Shown piece by piece: positions 35,196 to 43,308 of a stretch of 64,000 bases of DNA (within the stretch, counting starts at the first letter, position 1; every line of letters begins with the position of its first letter). The position numbers and the translations under genes were made by a program. The notes beneath the pieces were generated by a model. That model was not told the DNA's origin, ran no database searches, and worked only from the letters and a program-made list of their open reading frames with translations. Source of the stretch: Roseiarcus sp963772555 (lineage in GTDB: Bacteria > Pseudomonadota > Alphaproteobacteria > Rhizobiales > Beijerinckiaceae); contig CAVYXQ010000026.1 in assembly GCA_963772555.1 (NCBI GenBank), positions 1-64,000 on the forward strand, in the 5' to 3' direction.

Positions 35196-35922
35196 CGTCG
35201 TCGTTACGGGCGCCAGTCGAGGCCTCGGCCTCGCGATTTCTGAACGATTGGGGCGGGAGGGATTCAAAGTCCTCGCCGTCGCCCGGCGCAATACCGAGGC
35301 GTTGGCGGCAGCGACAGCAGCGGTGGCGGAAGCAGGCGCCGGAGCGCTGGAATTCTGCCCTCTCGACCTGAACGACGTCACGGCGATCCCCGCCTTTGTC
35401 CGCGACCTGCGCGCTCGGGTCGGGCCGATTTACGGGCTCGTCAATAACGCCAGCCTCGGCGCCTCAGGCCTGCTTGCCACCATGCCCGACGCCGACATCG
35501 AAGCGCTGATCCGGCTCAACACGCTCTCACCGATTCTCATGAGCAAATATGTGGTGCGGGGCATGATGGCCGAGGGACGCGGCCGCGTGATCAACATCGC
35601 CTCGATCGTGGCGTTCACCGGCTTCAACGGCCTTTCGGTTTACGCAGCCACCAAGGCGTCGCTCGTCGGCTTGACGAGGTCGCTCGCCCGCGAAGTTGGG
35701 CGAGTGGGCGTCACCGTCAACGCGATCGCGCCTGGTTTTGTCGACACCGACATGACAGGAGCGCTCGATCAAGCCGACCGCGAACAAATCGTCAAGCGCT
35801 CTCCGCTGCGCCGTCTCGCCGAGCCTCACGACGTCGCTGCGACCGCGTCGCTTCTGATGGGAGACGGCGGACGCAACATTACCGGCGCGGTCATGACGGT
35901 GGATGCGGGGAGCACCGCCTAG
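35188..35922 (+). CDS. SDR family 3-oxoacyl-reductase-like protein (FabG type)
   Basis: A 244-residue classical SDR. TGASRGLGLAISERL at residues 7-21; ARRN after beta-2 (Arg, NADPH preference); NNASLGASG; Ser in NIASIVAFTG; VYAATKASLVGLTRSLARE (Tyr, Lys); C-terminal AVMTVDAGSTA. This resembles FabG-type ketoreductases. It is translationally coupled to the acyl-activating enzyme upstream (start inside its last codons), suggesting reduction of a CoA- or carrier-bound ketone. No carrier protein, ketosynthase or thioesterase is seen nearby. Confidence 0.9.
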   Translation: MDNVVVTGASRGLGLAISERLGREGFKVLAVARRNTEALAAATAAVAEAGAGALEFCPLDLNDVTAIPAFVRDLRARVGPIYGLVNNASLGASGLLATMPDADIEALIRLNTLSPILMSKYVVRGMMAEGRGRVINIASIVAFTGFNGLSVYAATKASLVGLTRSLAREVGRVGVTVNAIAPGFVDTDMTGALDQADREQIVKRSPLRRLAEPHDVAATASLLMGDGGRNITGAVMTVDAGSTA

Positions 35923-36086
35923 CCCGACTTTCTCAGGGGATGACGGCGCCCGCGATCACGAAATGTCGATCCTGACGCGGGTCGGCGATGAAGGACGCGC
36001 AGGGCATGGATGAAGACTTTTTTGCCCGACTTCCCGTCCTGTCGGCATTTACCACGCGACGCATTACAAATTGTCCGACCAGCTTG

Positions 36087-36731
36087 TCAGGCGGGGTTGC
36101 GAAGAGCCGGCGCGGCTTTGACAAGCATGTTGAGGAACGCGTTCCATAAAGGAAAAACGCTGTCGTCCGGGACCAAGTGCCGACATAGGGAACCGTGACC
36201 AGCGTCAGGACTGCTGTCAAGGCGAATGTGCTCCGCCAAGAAATGGCGAAAGGCTCCAAGCGATGTTTCATCCCAATCCGGGGCCAGAAGAATCGCTCTG
36301 AATACCTTCTCCAGACCGCCGTCCTCGTAGCTTGCCAAGCTCTTCGCTTTGACAAGCGGCTCTGCTTGGCGCGTCTCCTCAAGGTACAAACGGCCCAGAG
36401 TTTCCACCCGGTCCTTTGCGGCTTGATCCAGGCTTGACAGGCCCAAGACGCGCCTCATGAACTCGTCGTGGTTCATTTTTTCGCCATCCTCGGCCACGAG
36501 AGGGTAAGGAGAAAGATTATCGGTACCGCATTCTCCTTTCCGAAGTTCAGCAAGCTTGCCGTCCGAAGGAAAGAGTTCGCAAGCTACCTCGAGAGCTTCT
36601 CGAAATTGGATGGAGAAGTAGTAGTAGGCGTGGCATGCCGCCATTAATTCTCGGCGAGGTAGGCCCCTCCAACTGAGGCCGCTAATCTCTTCGACAACCC
36701 TGCTGTAGCGCGTGTTGAAATGAACGGACAT
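36087..36731 (-). CDS. Haem-oxygenase-like diiron protein (putative HDO)
   Basis: A 214-residue all-helical protein whose motif pattern fits the haem-oxygenase-like diiron oxidase/oxygenase superfamily (TenA/PqqC/CADD/SznF fold). Candidate metal ligands: Glu67 and His88 (GEKMNHDEFMRRVLGL), Glu141 on a middle helix, and the distinctive HIRLDSSPDAGHG block giving His168, Asp172 and His179. Such enzymes do N-oxygenation, decarboxylation or C-C cleavage with O2. It is a single gene convergent with the AMP-ligase/SDR pair and preceded by an AT-rich region unlike the flanks. Family assignment is from motif pattern only; the reaction is unknown. Confidence 0.6.
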   Translation of the reverse strand: MSVHFNTRYSRVVEEISGLSWRGLPRRELMAACHAYYYFSIQFREALEVACELFPSDGKLAELRKGECGTDNLSPYPLVAEDGEKMNHDEFMRRVLGLSSLDQAAKDRVETLGRLYLEETRQAEPLVKAKSLASYEDGGLEKVFRAILLAPDWDETSLGAFRHFLAEHIRLDSSPDAGHGSLCRHLVPDDSVFPLWNAFLNMLVKAAPALRNPA

Positions 36732-37252
36732 GGCTCGCTATACCCCGCTTTGACCCCGGTACGCTCTACATAAATTCTAAAATTCACAAGGCCGATCTGC
36801 TTACAGTATTTACATACTTCCCCTCAGTCAAGCGGGGGCGCGGGAAATTTTTCCCATCGAGGCGAGTGAGTTGCATTCCATGCATTTAACCTTTATCCAT
36901 GTCTCGCGGGACAGAGGCTGCAAATCGAAGGCATGTGCCGGAGACCGGCAGACTTTCCCCGAGGGAAGGGCGCCGATGTCCGCCCGGCGACCGTGCCTCA
37001 TGCAACCACGGAGGGGCAGTCATTGCGTCGTTGCGCGAGCCTCCTCAAGGCGGGCAAAAAACAGAAAGCCGAAGCTGCCTCGATTCACATACTCAGTACG
37101 GTAATCGAGCGGCGGAAAGAGCGGCGTCGCCGACCCGACTTCCGGTCCTGGAACCATTGCGCAAAGGCGGATGGCCGCAGTCTTTGTCGCTGCGGCAATT
37201 CATCGATTGTGCGGCGAGAGCGCTTGATCTGGAGGTCGAGCCCTTGCAGGCG
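36732..37252. other. AT-richer intergenic region of about 520 bp
   Basis: Upstream of the diiron gene. It holds the inverted repeat AGTAT-TTAC-ATACT (36805-36818) and a palindrome-like GGGAAATTTTTCCC near 36851-36864, either of which may be an operator. No gene is recognised; the open frames here are antisense shadows or lack domains. Confidence 0.5.
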
Positions 37253-38557
37253 CTAGCTTCTATTCTCCCTTCCGGGACGAGCCGGCGCGGCCGCGCCCAA
37301 CGCCTGGTCGAGATCGTCGAGGATATCTTGGACGTGTTCGATTCCGACGCTGAGCCTGATCGTCTCGGGGCGCACACCCGCCCGCAGCTGCTCCTCGGGG
37401 GTCATCTGGCGATGGGTGGTGGAGGCCGGATGACAGCACAGAGAGCGGGTGTCCCCGATATTGACCAGGCGTTTGACGAGCTTGAGTGCGTCGTAGAACG
37501 CTTTGCCCGCCTCCAGTCCGCCCGCGACGCCGAAGGTCAGCAGCGAAGGAGGCCTTCCCCCCAGATACTTGCACGCAAGCGCATAATACGGGCTGTCGGG
37601 GAAGCCGACGTAGTCGACCCAGGCGATGCGGGGATCAGCACGCAGGAAATTTGCGACCTCTCGCGCGTTTTCGACGTGACGCTCCATACGCAGCGCCACC
37701 GTCTCGATACCCTGCAAGAGCAAGAAAGCGCTCATCGGCGCGAGCACCGCACCGGTGGTGCGCTGATAGACGCTGCGCGCGCGAGCGATGAAGGCCTCGC
37801 GACCGAATCGTTCGATGTAGACGAGCCCGTGATAGGAATCGTCCGGCTCACAAAACATAGGAAAACGGGACGCCTGAGACTTCCAGTCGAACCTCCCCGA
37901 GTCGACAATCGCGCCGCCCATCGCGGCGCCATGGCCTCCAATGAACTTGGTCAGGGAGTGGACGACGATATCCGCGCCGTGTTCGATCGGCCTCAGAAGG
38001 ACGGGCGTGGCGACCGTATTGTCGACAATCAGGGGCGCGCCGTGCGCGTGGGCGATGTTCGCGAGCGCCTCGATGTCGCAGACATTTCCGGCCGGATTGC
38101 CAACCAACTCGCAAAAGACCGCGCGGGTGGTCGCGTCGATCAACGGCTCGATATCGGCTGCGCTGCCGCTCGGGGCGAAACGCGCCTGGATGCCGTTGTG
38201 CGCCAGCGTGTGGGCAAGCAGCGTATGCGTCGTACCATAGAGCTGCGCCGGCGCAACGATGCTGCCGCCACGGTCGGCGAGCGTGAGAAAGGCATAGTTG
38301 AGCGCGGCCTGGCCCGATCCGACGGCGAGCGCCGAGACTCCCCCTTCAAGCTGGGCGACCCGCCTCTCCAAAATATCCGTCGTCGGATTCGAGATCCGGC
38401 TGTAGCGGAAGCCCTCGATTTCCAGATTAAACAGCGCGGCCGCCTCGTCCGCGCTGTCAAACTCGTAGGCGACATTCTGATAGATGGGCGGCGCGACCGC
38501 CTTAGTCGCCGGATCGCAAACAAAGCCCCCGTGAATGGAGATGGTTTCTAGTCGCAT
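37253..38557 (-). CDS. metY: O-acetylhomoserine aminocarboxypropyltransferase (sulfhydrylase)
   Basis: A 434-residue Cys/Met-metabolism PLP enzyme. N-terminus LETISIHGGFVCDPATKAVA and PPIYQNVAYEFDSADEA; YSRISNPTTDILERRVAQLE; PLP contacts in GSGQAALNYAF; Asp in PLIVDNTVATPVL; Schiff-base Lys in VVHSLTKFIGGHG. Length and the long central insert fit the MetY/OAH sulfhydrylase group, which makes homocysteine (or methionine) from O-acetylhomoserine and sulfide. A divergent MetA-like acyltransferase 180 bp away would supply the substrate. Start 38557 chosen at MRLETISIHGG; another ATG is two codons earlier. Confidence 0.92.
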   Translation of the reverse strand: MRLETISIHGGFVCDPATKAVAPPIYQNVAYEFDSADEAAALFNLEIEGFRYSRISNPTTDILERRVAQLEGGVSALAVGSGQAALNYAFLTLADRGGSIVAPAQLYGTTHTLLAHTLAHNGIQARFAPSGSAADIEPLIDATTRAVFCELVGNPAGNVCDIEALANIAHAHGAPLIVDNTVATPVLLRPIEHGADIVVHSLTKFIGGHGAAMGGAIVDSGRFDWKSQASRFPMFCEPDDSYHGLVYIERFGREAFIARARSVYQRTTGAVLAPMSAFLLLQGIETVALRMERHVENAREVANFLRADPRIAWVDYVGFPDSPYYALACKYLGGRPPSLLTFGVAGGLEAGKAFYDALKLVKRLVNIGDTRSLCCHPASTTHRQMTPEEQLRAGVRPETIRLSVGIEHVQDILDDLDQALGAAAPARPGRENRS

Positions 38558-38739
38558 GCGCACCCAAACCTCTCCGCCAGTCGCCGGAGGCCCGGCCGGA
38601 ACTTAACGGGCGGAAAGCCATAATTCCGGCCAGCGTTGGCAATTAGCCCGGTTAACAGTGTACCGTAAAATCGATAAATTGGAAGGTAGATCAGTTTGAA
38701 CATCAAAAATGGAAATTGAACCCTACGGCGGCCAAGACG

Positions 38740-39720
38740 ATGCAGACTGACACACGCCCTACTCGACCTGCCGTCACCATTGGTTTGGTCAATAACATGG
38801 GTGACGAAGCGTTACAGTTAACGGAACGCCAATTTGCGGGTCTCCTCACCGCCACAGCCGGGAGTATAGACGTTACTCTTAGACTTTTCGTGCTAAAAAC
38901 GATGCCCCGCTCGCCGAGCGCATCGGCATACCTCAACGCTCGTTACGCGCCAGCGAGCGCAGCAATGAGCAGTAAACTTGACGCCATCGTTATTACCGGC
39001 GCCCAACCCCGGACGTCAAAATTGACCGACGAACCGTATTGGCATGAATTGATCGAGATCATTGAATGGTCAACGGAAAACACCTCCTCAACGATTCTGT
39101 CGTGTTTGGCTGCCCACGCTGGTGTGCTCTATCTGGATGGGGTTGAACGTCAACGATTGTCAGAGAAGCGCCTCGGTCTTTTCGCTTTTACAAATCAGTA
39201 CGATCATCCGTTGGTCGGCAGGCGTGGAGGCGCACGTCTGACGCCGCACTCGCGCTACAATGAACTTTTGCAGACCGATCTCGAACTCGCCGGTTATGAC
39301 ATCCTTGCCAGCTCCCCGGTGCACGGCGTCGACATCTTCACCAAGTCCTTTGGCAGTCAATTCGTGTTCCTTCAGGGCCATCCAGAGTATGACGCGGATA
39401 TGTTGGCGAGAGAGTTCCGCCGCGATCTCGGCCGATGTTTGCGAGGCGAAATCGACACGGGCGTTGCCATACCCAACGGCTATTTCACCGCCGACGCGGA
39501 GGCGGAACTGCTCACTCTGCAGCGCTCCGCCTTTGAGGCTCCCCATCATCTGACGGTCGAGAAACTGGCGAGAGTTGATGCGCTGGCGCCAACGAAGGCG
39601 GAATGGCGCGGCGCCGCGGTTTCGTTTTACCGCAACTGGCTCAAGATGGTCGCAGCCTCGCCGGGGCGGCCAGCAGCCCGGCTGTCTGAGCCTCGTGAAT
39701 CTGCGGCCGGCGACATTTGA
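38740..39720 (+). CDS. Homoserine O-acyltransferase-like protein (MetA family)
   Basis: A 326-residue class I glutamine-amidotransferase-fold protein of the HTS/MetA family, which acylates homoserine with acetyl- or succinyl-CoA. Visible: AVTIGLVNNMGDEALQLTER; AIVITGAQPRTSKLTDEPYW; nucleophile Cys in STILSCLAAHAGVLYL (MetA proteins usually have CWGAQA here); LTPHSRYNEL; His/Glu of the triad in VFLQGHPEYDADMLAREFRR. Sequence is quite diverged from enteric MetA. ATG 38740 was chosen; an in-frame TTG lies at 38716. Pairing with MetY predicts acetyl-CoA use. Base composition is less GC-rich than neighbours, hinting at transfer. Confidence 0.8.
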   Translation: MQTDTRPTRPAVTIGLVNNMGDEALQLTERQFAGLLTATAGSIDVTLRLFVLKTMPRSPSASAYLNARYAPASAAMSSKLDAIVITGAQPRTSKLTDEPYWHELIEIIEWSTENTSSTILSCLAAHAGVLYLDGVERQRLSEKRLGLFAFTNQYDHPLVGRRGGARLTPHSRYNELLQTDLELAGYDILASSPVHGVDIFTKSFGSQFVFLQGHPEYDADMLAREFRRDLGRCLRGEIDTGVAIPNGYFTADAEAELLTLQRSAFEAPHHLTVEKLARVDALAPTKAEWRGAAVSFYRNWLKMVAASPGRPAARLSEPRESAAGDI

Positions 39721-39821
39721 GCCGGCCAGGCGTGCCTTAATAACACCATGAATTCTGATTTTGACGTCGCGGCAGACGTGCGCTTTTTCCGCGCCCCCAA
39801 GCAGGCCCGCGCGTTGGCCTG

Positions 39822-41198
39822 TCAAGGCAAAGTAGAGATGTCCCCTTCTGTGGCAAAGTAGAAATGTCCCCTTTCTGGGAGCGGAGAGTGGGTTGAGTGG
39901 GGGTGGATTACGGCTTGGCGAAGCGCGCTCCCCATAGCGCCGTAGCGAGCCAAGCCGTAATCCACGCCCTTGCGGGACCTTGCGGTCGAGTTCGGCGCGG
40001 TTCGCGCGATGACCGCGTCGAGGCGGGCGTCGAGGGTCTTGTCGTCTTCGAGCGGGGGCGGGACAGGCAGGGTCTTAAATGGCGTGAAGGCTAGCTCGCG
40101 GTCTTTGAAGCGCACGCGCAAGCTCCCGTCGAGCATGTGCAGAAGCGTGACCTTGGCTCAGCGCAGCGCCGTTCCTGGTCCTTGCGTCTTGATGGCGTAG
40201 CGGGTTGCGCCGGCGCTGAAGGTGAGCGCCTTGGAGAGCGTGCGTTCTTCCCGGCGCGCCAGTGCTTCCGCGAGATCGGCGTTGGAGCCAGACCAGGGCC
40301 GATGGGCGTCCTCGGCATGCCGCGGGGCGACCGCGAACCTTTTGTTCCAGCGCTCGACAAACCCCTCGGCGAACGCCTGCGCCTCGTCGATGGACGACAC
40401 GCCGGCCAGGCGCATCTCCTTGATCAGCCGATCCTGCAAGGTCTGGTTGGCGCGCTCCACCCGGCCCTTGGCTTGCGGGGTCGTGGCATGCATGAGTTCG
40501 ATGCGCAGCCGCTCGACCACGCGGCCGAACTCGGTGAAGCCGTCGCCGCCTTGCGCCTCCTTGGCGTTGACGCGGAAAATCCCGTGCCGGTCCGAATAGA
40601 AGGCCAGCGGCAGGCCGTGCGTCAGCGCATGCGCCTCCAGCGCCTGCAGATAGGCCTTGGTCGTCTCCGCCGGCGCAAATTGCAGACGCGTCAGCCGGCC
40701 GGTGGCGTCGTCGATGAACACGATCAGCGTGCAGCGCGGTCCGCGGCCCTCGAACCAATCATGCGGGCTCCCGTCGATCTGGATCAGTTCGCCAAACCGC
40801 GGCCGGCGTTCGCGAACCTGGAAGACCTTCTTGGCGCGCCGCCGCTTGGGTCGCCACAGTCCAAGCCGAATCTGAATCTGCCGGATCGTCTCTTTCGACA
40901 CCCGAACGCCCTCGATCTCGCCAAGCTTCTCGCTGGCCAGCGTCGCGCCGAAGTCGGCGTAGCGTCCCATTAGCGCTGCTTCGATCGAGGCGACCTTCCC
41001 CGCATCGAGCCGGTTGTTCGAAGCCCGTCCACGCCGGCGCGAGACAACGATCGCATCGCCCTCGCAACGATAGCCGCGAACCAGCCGTTTCGTCTGCCGA
41101 ACCCCGACGCCCAAAAGCTCCGCAGCGCGGGCTTGTCGCAGCTCTCCCCGCATCACACGCCGCAATACGTCAAGCCGCTCCCGCTCCGCTCCACTCAT
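39822..41198 (-). pseudogene. IS1202/ISNCY transposase with in-frame stop
   Basis: From MSGAERERLDVLRRVMRGEL (41198) the protein has helix-turn-helix parts (QARAAELLGVGVRQTKRLVR) and an RVE-like DDE core: FGELIQIDGSPHDWFEGRGP (Asp), TLIVFIDDATGRLTRLQFAP (Asp), TTPQAKGRVERANQTLQDRL (Glu). The frame meets a TGA at 40158-40160 after GPGTALR, then continues in the same frame as AKVTLLHMLDGSLRVRFKDR, the expected C-terminal part. A nonsense change thus truncates the enzyme late. Beyond it the frame is further altered by a palindromic repeat at 39903-39965. Probably inactive. Confidence 0.82.
39903..39965. repeat. Long hairpin repeat near the end of the decayed IS
   Basis: Two perfect 17-bp arms: 39903-39919 (GTGGATTACGGCTTGGC) and 39949-39965 (its reverse complement), with a 29-base loop. 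GTGGATTACG...TAATCCAC hairpins are widespread dispersed repeats in proteobacterial genomes, so this looks like a repeat that landed in the IS. Confidence 0.75.
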
Positions 41199-41311
41199 CG
41201 CAAAAACGTCCCCGTCCAAAACGACCCCCTCCAGCTTCCGCAAAAGGGGACATCTCAACGTTGCTCAAAGGGGACATTTCAACTTTGCTGTAACAGGCCC
41301 GCGCGTTGGCC

Positions 41312-41340
41312 TTGACGCGGTCAAGGCGGAGCACTACGGT
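41312..41340 (+). promoter_or_regulatory. Sigma-70-type promoter for the ilv leader
   Basis: TTGACG (41312-41317), a 17-base spacer and TACGGT (41335-41340). It lies directly after the right target duplication of the IS and 33 bases before the leader-peptide ATG. Confidence 0.6.
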
Positions 41341-41372
41341 GCCGCTCAACTTTGATCGGGATTAGCGAAGCG

Positions 41373-41420
41373 ATGGTGGTCCTTATTGTATCCTTGGCGC
41401 TAGGGAGCGGGCAGGTTTAG
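41373..41420 (+). CDS. ilv operon leader peptide (attenuator)
   Basis: A 15-residue open frame encoding MVVLIVSLALGSGQV, eight of whose first ten residues are Val, Leu or Ile or their close context. It lies between a promoter (41312-41340) and a terminator hairpin (41451-41472) ahead of ilvB. This is the layout of branched-chain amino-acid attenuators: when charged tRNA for Val, Leu or Ile is scarce, the ribosome stalls and termination is avoided. A competing stem, CAGG...CCTG, spans the leader's stop codon region. Too short for automated gene finders. Confidence 0.8.
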   Translation: MVVLIVSLALGSGQV

Positions 41421-41450
41421 GTCCTGTCGCCGTTCGCTTGCGCATGCACC

Positions 41451-41472
41451 AGGCCCTTCGCGGGCCTTTTTT
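41451..41472 (+). terminator. Attenuator terminator before ilvB
   Basis: AGGCCC (41451-41456) pairs with GGGCCT (41462-41467) around loop TTCGC, followed by a run of T. It is 44 bases upstream of the ilvB start and 30 bases after the leader-peptide stop. Confidence 0.85.
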
Positions 41473-41515
41473 ATTGCCTCTGACAGCCAATGAAGGGCAA
41501 AAAGGGAGAGTGGAT

Positions 41516-43288
41516 ATGGCCAGGCACATGACCGGCGCGGAAATGGTGGTCGAGGCGCTGAAGGATCAGGGCGTCGACATCGTCTTCGGCTACCCTGGCG
41601 GCGCGGTTTTGCCCATCTACGACGCGATCTTCCACCAGAACGAGTTGCGCCACACCCTCGTCCGGCACGAACAGGGGGCGGCGCACGCGGCCGAAGGCTA
41701 CGCCCGGTCGACCGGCAAGGTCGGCGTCCTCCTCGTCACCTCCGGCCCCGGCGCGACCAACGCCATCACGGGCCTCACCGACGCCTTGATGGATTCGATT
41801 CCGCTCGTCTGCATCACCGGCCAGGTGCCGACCCATCTGATCGGCTCGGACGCGTTCCAGGAATGCGACACCACCGGCATCACCCGCAGCTGCACCAAGC
41901 ACAACTATCTCGTGCGCCGCATCGAGGACCTGCCGCGCATTCTGCACGAAGCCTTCTATATCGCCTCGCACGGCCGTCCCGGACCGGTCGTGGTCGACAT
42001 CCCGAAGGACGTGCAGTTCGCCGCCGGCGCTTATTCCTTCCAGAAGAACATCCAGCACAAGACCTACCGTCCCCAGCTCAAGGGCGATCTCGATCGCATC
42101 CGCTACGCCATCGAGCTGATGGCGACGGCGAAACGACCGGTCTTCTACACCGGCGGAGGCGTGATCAACTCGGGTCCGCAGGCGTCCATGCTGCTGCGCG
42201 AGCTCGTGCGCGTGACCGGCTTCCCGATCACCTCGACGCTGATGGGCCTCGGCGCCTACCCCGCCTCCGACAAGCAATGGCTCGGCATGCTCGGCATGCA
42301 TGGTTCGTTCGAGGCGAACAACGCGATGCATGACTGTGATCTGATGATCTGCGTCGGCGCGCGCTTCGACGACCGCATTACCGGCCGAATCGACGCGTTC
42401 TCGCCGAAGTCGAAGAAGATCCACATCGACATCGATCCGTCCTCGATCAACAAGAACATAAAGGTCGACCTCGGCATCGTCGGCGACTGTGCGCATGTGC
42501 TTGAGGACATGGTGCGGCTGTGGCGCGCCGGTTCGCATCAGGCCGATCCGGCCGCGCTCGGCAAATGGTGGAGCGCGATCGAGGGCTGGCGGGCGCGCAA
42601 TTCCTTCGGCTTCCGCAACTCCGACAAGATCATCAAGCCGCAGCACGCGATCCGCCGGCTTTACGAGCTGACCAAAGGCCGCGACGTCTACATCACGACC
42701 GAGGTTGGCCAGCATCAGATGTGGGCCGCCCAGCATTTCCGCTTCGAGGAGCCGAACCGCTGGATGACGTCGGGCGGGCTCGGGACGATGGGCTACGGCC
42801 TGCCGGCCGCGATCGGCGTGCAGATGGCGCACCCGAACGCGCTCGTCGTCGACATCGCCGGCGAAGCCTCGATTCTGATGAATATCCAGGAGATGTCGAC
42901 GGCGATCCAATATCGCCTGCCGGTCAAGATCTTCATCCTCAACAACCAGTATATGGGCATGGTGCGGCAGTGGCAGGAGCTTCTGCACGGCGGCCGCTAT
43001 TCCGAGAGCTACACCAACTCCCTGCCCGACTTCGTCAAGCTCGCCGAGGCCTACGGCGCGCATGGCATCCGCTGCGTCGACCCCGCCGATCTCGACGCCG
43101 CGATCAAGGAAATGATCGAGACGCCGAAGCCGGTGATTTTCGACTGTCTCGTCGACCAGAAGGAAAACTGCTTCCCGATGATCCCGTCGGGCAAGGCGCA
43201 TAATGAGATGATCATGGCCGAACTCGAGGACGACGCCGGCATCGAAATCGGCAACGTTATCGACGAGAAGGGCAAGATGCTGGTGTGA
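41516..43288 (+). CDS. ilvB: Acetolactate synthase large subunit
   Basis: A 590-residue ThDP- and FAD-dependent AHAS catalytic subunit, first common step of branched-chain amino-acid synthesis. Blocks: DIVFGYPGGAVLPIYDAIF, RHEQGAAHAAEGYARSTGKV (catalytic Glu), SGPGATNAITGLTDALMDSI, GARFDDRITGRIDAFSPKSK, and KIFILNNQYMGMVRQWQELL. The ThDP/Mg motif reads VVDIAGEASILMN, with Glu where many enzymes have Asp (GDG/GDAS). AAAGGGAGAG precedes ATG 41516. Expression is probably controlled by the leader peptide and terminator upstream. The regulatory subunit ilvN is two genes downstream. Confidence 0.97.
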   Translation: MARHMTGAEMVVEALKDQGVDIVFGYPGGAVLPIYDAIFHQNELRHTLVRHEQGAAHAAEGYARSTGKVGVLLVTSGPGATNAITGLTDALMDSIPLVCITGQVPTHLIGSDAFQECDTTGITRSCTKHNYLVRRIEDLPRILHEAFYIASHGRPGPVVVDIPKDVQFAAGAYSFQKNIQHKTYRPQLKGDLDRIRYAIELMATAKRPVFYTGGGVINSGPQASMLLRELVRVTGFPITSTLMGLGAYPASDKQWLGMLGMHGSFEANNAMHDCDLMICVGARFDDRITGRIDAFSPKSKKIHIDIDPSSINKNIKVDLGIVGDCAHVLEDMVRLWRAGSHQADPAALGKWWSAIEGWRARNSFGFRNSDKIIKPQHAIRRLYELTKGRDVYITTEVGQHQMWAAQHFRFEEPNRWMTSGGLGTMGYGLPAAIGVQMAHPNALVVDIAGEASILMNIQEMSTAIQYRLPVKIFILNNQYMGMVRQWQELLHGGRYSESYTNSLPDFVKLAEAYGAHGIRCVDPADLDAAIKEMIETPKPVIFDCLVDQKENCFPMIPSGKAHNEMIMAELEDDAGIEIGNVIDEKGKMLV

Positions 43289-43308
43289 TCCCGGCGGGAG
43301 CGGCTCTC

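Larger units (their letters stand above)
39820..41295 (-). mobile_element. Decayed IS1202/ISNCY-type insertion sequence (1476 bp)
   Basis: Ends are TGTCAAGGCAAAGTAGAGAT at 39820 and, as reverse complement of 41295, TGTTACAGCAAAGTTGAAAT; each end holds two copies of a CAAAGTNGARATGTCCCCTT-like repeat. The 16-bp direct repeat GGCCCGCGCGTTGGCC flanks it (39804-39819 and 41296-41311). TGT...ACA ends with double repeats and an unusually long target duplication fit the IS1202 group (formerly ISNCY). Confidence 0.85.

Noticed and set aside
38558..38739. SAM-II type riboswitch between metY and metA
   Set aside because: An 8-bp stem GGCCGGAA/TTCCGGCC is present, but the pseudoknot elements of SAM-II could not be matched. 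A covariance-model search would decide.
9332..41311. A right attachment site duplicating the tRNA-Lys 3' end
   Set aside because: No repeat of the T-arm/acceptor sequence was found by eye between 36 and 42 kb.
39748..41365. A 41-codon gene interrupted by the IS1202-type element
   Set aside because: Joining the flanks gives MNSDFDVAADVRFFRAPKQA and onward, but it overlaps the ilv promoter and has no family match or clear ribosome-binding site.
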